From Corythucha ciliata (taxonomy: Eukaryota; Arthropoda; Insecta; Hemiptera; Tingidae), in NCBI GenBank assembly GCA_038030265.1, contig CM075937.1, positions 42,264,198-42,328,197 on the forward strand: a DNA stretch of 64,000 nt, given 5' to 3'. Made by a program: the position numbers and the translations under genes. This document shows positions 56,832 through 64,000 of the stretch, piece by piece. How positions within the stretch are numbered: the first letter of the stretch is position 1; each line of letters starts with the position of its first letter. The notes beneath the pieces are model-generated. The model saw only the letters and a list, made by a program, of their open reading frames with translations. It was not told the origin of the DNA and did no database searches.

Positions 56832-59732
56832 CGCTGGGGCGTAGCCAGGCCTTGGTCCTAAGTCCTAGGGATGAGGAGAAGATCTCAGAACTGGTAGTTC
56901 GTCTACTCAGATTTACAGGGTGTACAAAAAGCGATTGGACAGAGAAAACCCAGTGAGAGGGCAACTAATTTCCGGTCGAAATGACCATTTGCACTTTTCC
57001 GAAATTCCGCTTTGTTTCCGAGATATCCGCATTTTTTTTTTCTCCAAAAACAGCTTGTTGCACACGCAATAATTGTTGCAATGGCAAAAATGAAGAGCCC
57101 ATTGGAAAGAGCACAACATTTTCTATTTAAAGAGTCTATTTTTATCCAGATCAGACGACATCTACTACTTTTTGAATCAGCTTATTGCCGAGGAAACTTG
57201 ATTTTCAGACTATATCACCAATGCTTTCTGAAACTGATTTCACGAAAAAGGGTCAGAATCCATCAAAAACTAACATTTCCGATTGTAAAATATCGTTTTA
57301 GCCTTCTATTTAAGATTTTCTGTCCAAAAACTGACAATTTTTCCCCCAGAAATATTGATTCTGGAAGGAAGAGCTTAGCCCTCAAAATACAGTGTCCGAT
57401 TTTTCAACTTCTTGCCTCAGAGACATTAAAAACTGAACTTTTTTAAATCAAAACTGAAGATTTTACTCTGAGACTGAATATTTCATTCTGAAACAGACAA
57501 TTTCACGCAAAAGCTGAAGTTTTCACCACACAACTAGCGATTTTACCCCCAAAACTTACGTTATACACTAGAACTGCCGATTTTACTCTTAAACTGGATA
57601 TTTTACTCCAAAACTGGGGACTCTGTCTTGAAAACTCCCATGTAAGACAAATTGTTCCCACATGTTCCAAAATAAGACGTGATTACGCCAAAACAGACAA
57701 TTTCGCGATGACGTGTTACCCCAAAAGATGTCACTACGAAACTGGCGATTTTGCCCCAAAACTTTTATGGTTTCAATTTTTACCCAGAAAATGTTTATTT
57801 TACCGTGAAAATAACTTTTTTTCAACCAAAAAGGCAAATTTTACACTAAAACTAGTGATTTGACTTCCAATATGAATGGCTTTTCCGAACATTTCACTAC
57901 AAAAACTGTCAATTTTATACGAAAAATGACGGTTTCAACTTTAAAAATCTTACGATTTCATCCCAAAAACCCTCCCTAACTGGAGTTTAATCCCTCCCAT
58001 AAGTGATTATTTTACCACAAAACTGGATATTTTACACCAAAACTGACAATTTCACTCCAAAACTGACGACTGTGTCCTGAAAACTCTGACGAAAATTTCG
58101 GTTTTGAGGTAAAACCGCTAATTTGTTTTTATGGCCAAATCGGTAGTTTCGTAGTGAAAATTCAGTTTCCTGGTGATAGTTTTAAAGTAGAAACTTGAAT
58201 TCTGGGTTAAAAAACTTCTATTTTGCGGTAAAACCACCAGTTTCAAAGTAAAATTTTCATTTTTTTTGGGGAAAAATGACATAGCTCAAGGGTAAAATCT
58301 TCAGTTTTGATATAATACGTCACCTTTGGCGTGAAATCTTTAACATTAAACTAAATTCGTCACTTTTCGAGTTGAAAATCATTCAAAACTAAGGATTTCT
58401 CGCCAAAACTGACGTTTTATATCAAAACTGAAGAATTCAAGACAATCCAAGTGATCTTACCCTAGAACTAAATTTGACAAATTTCCCTCAAAACGAAACT
58501 TTTACTCCCAGACCGGTGGTTTTACCACAAAACTGGCAATTTTTCCTCAAAACTGAAGTTTTTCACTACGAAGATTTCACCCTGAATAAATTAAGGGGGA
58601 ATTCTGCATGTGTGCTTCCTTGACCCCCCTCTTCACCAATCTTACCACGCTAACTCGGCGTTACGTAAATTATCACTCTATTTCTGCATCAATCCTGGAT
58701 TTCAAAGCCCCATTTAAATCTCCAGGAAATTCGGCACGCCTGTACGATCTTGCTATCCTAAGTCGTCGAAAGAGCGTGAATTTTCAAGGTAAAAGTTTAC
58801 GAGGGTTTTACAGTTATTTTAGGGGTGAAATATGGAAAAAGAAGATCGTACGCGCGTGTGGAATTTCCCGGAGTTGAACCGGACCTGGAGACCGGAACCG
58901 GATTGGTACAGGAATGCGGCACGATAATTTACGTAACGCCGGGTAGGCGAGGTAGGATTGGAGGGGGTCGAGGAAACACGTGTACAACTCCCCCCTTAAG
59001 GGGTTTAACCTGAAAACTAAAAATGTTACATCGAAACTGGTGATTTTAGTACTAAGTTGAGGTTTTAGCACAAAAATGGCAATTACAGCACAAAAATGGT
59101 GATTCTAGAAGGTACTGATACTGTGATTTTTACACAAAACTGCTTATTTCATCACAAAGCTGGCGATTTCAGATTTCGGAGAAGCGTAATCCGAAAAATT
59201 GCGTTTTCAGTGAGTCAAAGCTGCGGAAATGGGCTATTTGGTATGAAAAATCTGCAAAATTAGTAGCTGAATGAGGCAACCCCACAAAACTGTTTTTCCA
59301 GTCACCGAAACTCACGGCTTTCGCGAAACAAATCCACGAATTTATGTTTTTTAGATAGCGAAATTTCAGCAGTTGGTTTCAAATGAGGCAAAAGCGCAAA
59401 AATGTTCTTTAAGGGTAAAATGCGCGAAATCGGTTTTAAAATTCGCAAAATTGGGGTTATTGTGCTATATGTATCGGAGAAATTTGCCTTTTCAGATCTG
59501 CGAAAATGTATTTTTAGGGTTCAAGAATCTATTTTTTTTTAAAGTGAGTGAAATTCGTGAAATTACTATTTTTTCGTCAGCGCGAACGTAACAAAATGTA
59601 GCCACCCAGAAGGATTTGTGTATTCCAACGGTATCTAGGAGTTGGGCAGTTGCCCCACTAAGTCTTCACTTTGGAGTCCAGTGGAGGGCAACTTCCTTCC
59701 TCTGCCCCCCCCCCCCTGTGGCTTCGCACATG
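56832..59732. mobile_element. hAT-type non-autonomous element 4 (2901 bp, D-E architecture)
   Basis: The left end is CGCTGGGGCGTAGCC; the right end on the minus strand is CATGTGCGAAGCCAC. A perfect 8-bp duplication GTTGGGCT lies at 56824-56831 and 59733-59740. The interior holds phrase-D units (57440-58600 and 59010-59180), then phrase-E units (59190-59590), then the closing block (59590-59720, with GTTGGGCAGTTGCCCCAC). The stretch 58600-59000 is unrelated to the phrases. Open frames such as 57012-57446 are chance. The order D, E, block matches the elements ending at 14100 and 47260. Confidence 0.8.
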
Positions 59733-59740
59733 GTTGGGCT

Positions 59741-60000
59741 AAAAAAAAAAAAATCAATTTTGCAAGGCTTGCTCATTCAAACAACAAAAGCAATTTCGTG
59801 GGTTTCACTGCATTAAGAACAAAATCTCGCGATGTTGACCCATTCAGAAAGCAATTTTGCTGGCTTGGGAAAAATAATAATAATAATAATAATAATAATA
59901 ATTCAGTGAATTTAGATCTTTTAAAGCCCTCACAGATCTGGCCAGTTGCATGAACCGTTTTCGAGGGTTTGAGTCTTTCCAAAACGAAAAATTTCACAGG
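59741..60000. repeat. Phrase-E array with (AAT)n
   Basis: E units (TTTCGTGGGTTTCACTG, TTTTGCTGGCTTGG) continue the array into which element 4 inserted. An (AAT)n tract of about ten units lies at 59873-59901. Confidence 0.6.
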
Positions 60001-63000
60001 GTCAGTCTTTGTGTCTCATTTACTATCCAAGAGAGAGAGAGAGAGAGAGAGAACCCCCTAAAAGAGCAACTGTGTGGTGCGCCCGCCGGGTACTCGTGAA
60101 TGTCTCTGTTTCTAAGACACAGCACCAGAAACTTTCGGGTCGTAGACTCGCAGTCAAGATACGAAGAGCCCTGGCGAGTAAAACCTCTTTGCCTTCAAGT
60201 CAATTTAGCCGTTTTTCCGTCAGTTCAATTTATACTTAGAAAGGGATTTTCCCAAATCCTAAGAAACTACATCGTTCACTTTTACAGGGGAGACCATGTC
60301 GCCAACTGCGGAAGCCCTTTCATAAAGACCCGACGGCCCTTCGTATCTCGGCTGGAGTATTTTGTTTCGTGCTGATCATTTGGCAGTTAAAATGTAAATG
60401 AAGCTACCAATATGCCTGTGTTCTCTGACCAAAAACTAATAGTTCGGCCGTAGGTATCTCCGGACTACTCAACAGCAATTTTTTTTGTTATGTTGGGAGG
60501 ATGATTGGCGGGGGGTTTCACGTGGTTTCAAATTGATCAGGATAATTATGGAGTGTGAAAAGCTGCCCAACCTATCTACAGCTTGCACGCTCACGTCCCA
60601 TACGGACGGTGCTTGATTCAACTGTCGTTCTTGGCAACAAACTACTGACTATTTTAGCCATTTTTAGCCCCAGAACGCAATTTTAACGACCACAAACCAC
60701 AAGAGTCGCATAATGTCCGACAATGTTGCTTCCGAGGGACGTGGAGGCGGTGGAACTGTTCGTGTTCCGCTACAAAACTGACACTGGGAATCAGAACAAA
60801 AAATCTCATCATTGCAGTACAAAAATTGAATTATTTTTATAGCCGCCAAGCACATTGTGACCAAAAGATTTTTTGCACTCCACTTTTTTCGTTTTTAAGA
60901 AGTTCACAGACGATTCGTATAAATGAACTTGGAATGTATGCACATAAGATCCCTGGCCCACGGAATATGAATTCATGGAATTTCGGTGAAGAAACGAGTT
61001 TAATTAATAATGTTTCCCATTCATTTACCTTACTTGTTAATAATAAGTCAACATACTTAATTATGCATGGAAATGAATGAAGCCATTTACGGCGAAGCAA
61101 ATTCTCACAACGGCTCAAGTTTCACCTCTATTGTGAAAATTTTGTAGTAAAACGGGAGTTAATAAATTATACGTCGAGACCTCCCTTCTTATTCCAATTC
61201 CTTTTAATGAATGAACAACATCTGCTCAACTTTACTCAATCTACCCCCTACCCCCCGCCCACCCCTTAGCCATCAAGGGCCACTCACGCGCTTCTGGCAA
61301 CTATAGACCTCCTACATGTACTCTCGCTATAAAAGCTGATGTGGAAAAGCGAGAGGGCGACGGTGAATGCGTGTGCCACATGTGAACCAACTGTTCAAAG
61401 TGTGGGCTCGATCAATATAAAAATGTACATACACCCTCAACAGTACCACCCCCGGAGATATTGAATTGTCCCCCCTTTTTACCATCGTATATACTCGGGT
61501 ATAGAGCCACAGTGAAAAAGGTTGAGCATGATTTTTGTTCTATAGATATTTATATACGAATGCACCAGACCAACGACTCTACACCAACAATGGCCTACTA
61601 TACCTGGAGCAAAAGCCTCGAACAAGTTGAATGCTAAGTTCATCCGTGTTGAATATTCACCTGGATGTAGACGGAAAGACCGCGAAGGCTTACGAGTGCA
61701 ACGACCTTCGTTCTTTCCTTTCTGCCAAAGAAAAGGCGGGAATCGTATATAATGTAATATACTATGGCTCGATCTTCTTCAGCTCAAGACATTTTACATA
61801 AGCACCCCCTCCCTGCTACTGGAAGTCTGAAAGGGGAAATAATAAGCTAATTGAAAATTTCTTATGAAAGGCCCCTGGGGTGGGGCCCGGTTCAACATGA
61901 AAATAGAACGTTTTTTTTTACCCTTACAGCTTAACCCCTCGGGAACTTTTTTTTTCTTCAAATTGCTTAATTTATGTCTATGGGAATATTTTTTGTTCTA
62001 AATGAGGGGGGAGGGCTCACTCTGATTGCTCGTTTCTACTAGTCCTGATCTCCTGAGACTATGCTTTCATAAAGCCTTGCCTACAAAAGGGCAGGACTAT
62101 CTCGCGATGATGCCTGCTGAGGGTCTTGGAAGGAAAAAGGAAGTACGGTGTGTGAATATCGTGACCTCACAGGGTTTCCTCCTTGAGTAGCACGGGAAGT
62201 GTCAAGGTGGTCGATCGTATTGAATGAGAGGGAGAGAGAGAGAGTGTGTGAGAGAGTTGGGGGTTTCCATATTTTTCCAATAAAGAAAGTTTGACGAACA
62301 TGAAAATGATTGACACACCCAAGATCGTTCAATACACTTTTTTTCCATTCCAATTGTTTTCTCAAGTATGGGCGACATTCGTAAAAAGAGGGACTCCGGG
62401 GTTCCGCTTCAGGAGCCGAAAAAAAGAGAACCTCCCCGCCCCCCTCAGAAAGGGAGTGATAAGGTTTTACTAGGCACATTCTCATGTCATTCAAAAAGAC
62501 GCATACGTCCCGTACCTCCCCCCCCCCTCCACGACACAATTCACACCCCTAACCACCACTTTAACCAATTACTTGACTCTGTGAAGATGTAATTTCCTAT
62601 TCTTATTTACAAGCAATTACCTATTATCTTTGGTTATCTCTTTTTCCCTCGGACCCGTCTGTCGTCCGGGAAACCACCTCTTGCGTTAATCCAAATGGGC
62701 GATGGACACATGGCTCCCATACATTAAAAAAAAAAAAAGTTCAAACACCGTAAGACTAAAACTTTCCGGTTCCTATGGGAAGGTTTCATGCAGAGCGCCA
62801 AGTTCACCCAAGGGTGTATAGGCTAAGGGTCAAGGAAAAAACGCAAAGGGATTGAGCGTTAAAACGAGTTTTTCCTTCGTTTTCTTCCCTGAAATTTCAA
62901 AACAATCTTGTTTTTTAAATGTACAATAACGCAGTACATTGCTTGCACCATGAGAAAGAGATGGAAATATTGAAACATATGATTGTGTGACAATATAGCC

Positions 63001-64000
63001 TAGAAACAGATGTTTCACTCATTCCGTCTCTTTCTCATCAACTCAAGTATTCGTGTGTACCAAGGCTTAAGCTGCGTTTACATTTGAGACTCGCCAGAGT
63101 TCTCCCCCCCCCCCTGCCGCCTGACTGTACCTGGCACTCTCAGAGAGTTTAACTCTCGAGATCTACTCTCACGTGTAATAGCACCATTAGCGGCCAGACC
63201 GTAACAACAACTTGACAAGGAGAGGGCGTAACAGAAAAAAGTTGGCGTATCCTAATTTCTTGCGGATAATTTCACACTAAAGAAAACAGTTTTGCGGTTA
63301 TACATAGATCCCAAAGTAAAAGCAAATTTTGTCCAATTGCAAAGGTCACCTTCGATGAGTGACAGGCTATAAAAACATGAATCATTTCATTTAACACTCT
63401 GACAGCCCTTTCTATTTCAGACATTCAAAAGCTTATTCAAAATTTTCCTTGTTACTGAAAAAAAGATAAGAAATAATCCCTTGAAAGGATGTAAACCCTT
63501 AAGAGGCACAAGTACAGACACACAAAAAACGGTAAATCGATCGGTCCATTAAGGTAAACGAACTTTCGCGCGTTTCTCAATATTGGCGGGAAGTATATTT
63601 TCAAGTTCGTTGAACGATGGACACGTTCATCGCCATATGGGCTAGTTTTTTTTCAAGTATCAAGTTCACGGTTGGTCATTTCAAGGCTCGGGCTCGCGAA
63701 GGTGTTCCGGAAGCCCTCATGCTGAAAAGACAAAGAGCTTTTTTCTTTTTTCTTCGTTTTTATTAAAAAATGGAAAGCGACCGAAAACAAGTAAAAAAAA
63801 GTATTCACGTTAAAAAATGTATTCGATTGGAAAGAACATAGAAATAAATTACACCAATCTCAAAAAGAAAAGGGAAGGATTTTTGTAAATTATTTGTCAA
63901 CACTAACGCCCACGGCGCCAAGCTGAACCCATAATGTTCTACTCCCAAAATTGTCTACCAGCGGTGTTATCGAGGCATGAGAGCCCTAAACTGCTGGTTC
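60001..64000. other. Low-copy region without a recognised gene
   Basis: Phrase repeats are almost absent. Simple tracts include (GA)n at 60031-60051 and a GA-rich tract at 62225-62255. TATAAAAG at 61328-61335 is TATA-like and lies between the inverted words CTCTCGCT and AGCGAGAG. No open frame shows a domain or a good exon structure. It may be the upstream region of a gene beyond 64 kb. Confidence 0.4.

Noticed and set aside
57012..57446. 144-codon plus-strand frame
   Set aside because: It lies inside hAT element 4 and runs into phrase-D repeat; no transposase or other domain is visible.
62081..62539. 152-codon minus-strand frame
   Set aside because: It reads through a GA-rich simple repeat and a C homopolymer; no domain is visible.

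Overview
This window is eukaryotic, intron-containing and very repeat-rich. The gene families and transposons (a string/CDC25-type phosphatase, trypsin-like proteases, hAT, Tigger/pogo, PIF-Harbinger and Jockey-type elements) suggest an arthropod, probably an insect. A sap-feeding hemipteran is possible, but nothing in the sequence proves it.

Only three genes can be assembled with confidence. A head-to-head pair of S1-family serine proteases lies at 9.5-17.0 kb: one on the minus strand (4 exons, 321 aa) and one on the plus strand (4 exons, at least 299 aa). They share all three intron positions and phases, and both end in a hydrophobic tail, so they look like an inverted duplication of a membrane-anchored, divergent protease. 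A complete CDC25 phosphatase gene (6 exons, 491 aa, minus strand) lies at 33.9-35.8 kb. One orphan exon-like segment is seen at 4.1 kb.

Most of the rest is mobile or tandem DNA. A 3.76-kb Tigger/pogo element (21.6-25.3 kb) carries a broken transposase, itself interrupted by a 616-bp element with a perfect 4-bp target duplication. A Jockey-type retrotransposon remnant follows at 26.3-27.3 kb. At 27.6-32.7 kb two hAT-type elements with 8-bp target duplications interrupt one array of 16-17-bp repeats, and a third hAT element is nested inside the second. A further hAT-type element lies at 56.8-59.7 kb. Small inverted-repeat elements occur at 16.2, 19.6, 38.3, 46.8, 48.5 and 51.4 kb.

The most unusual property is what fills these elements: degenerate tandem 'phrases' of about 20-30 bp. 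There are several phrase families (here called A to F), with runs at many places across the window. Phrase-A runs change strand at several points. Other structures include a 2.94-kb tandem duplication (39.3-45.2 kb), a ~165-bp satellite whose units are themselves palindromic (20.3-21.2 kb), a 21-bp minisatellite (1.6-2.5 kb) and a 361-bp palindrome with a tRNA-Thr(GGT)-like sequence in each arm (48.0-48.35 kb). The stretches 3.6-7.0, 48.8-51.3, 55.0-56.8 and 60-64 kb look like lower-copy sequence with no recognisable gene.
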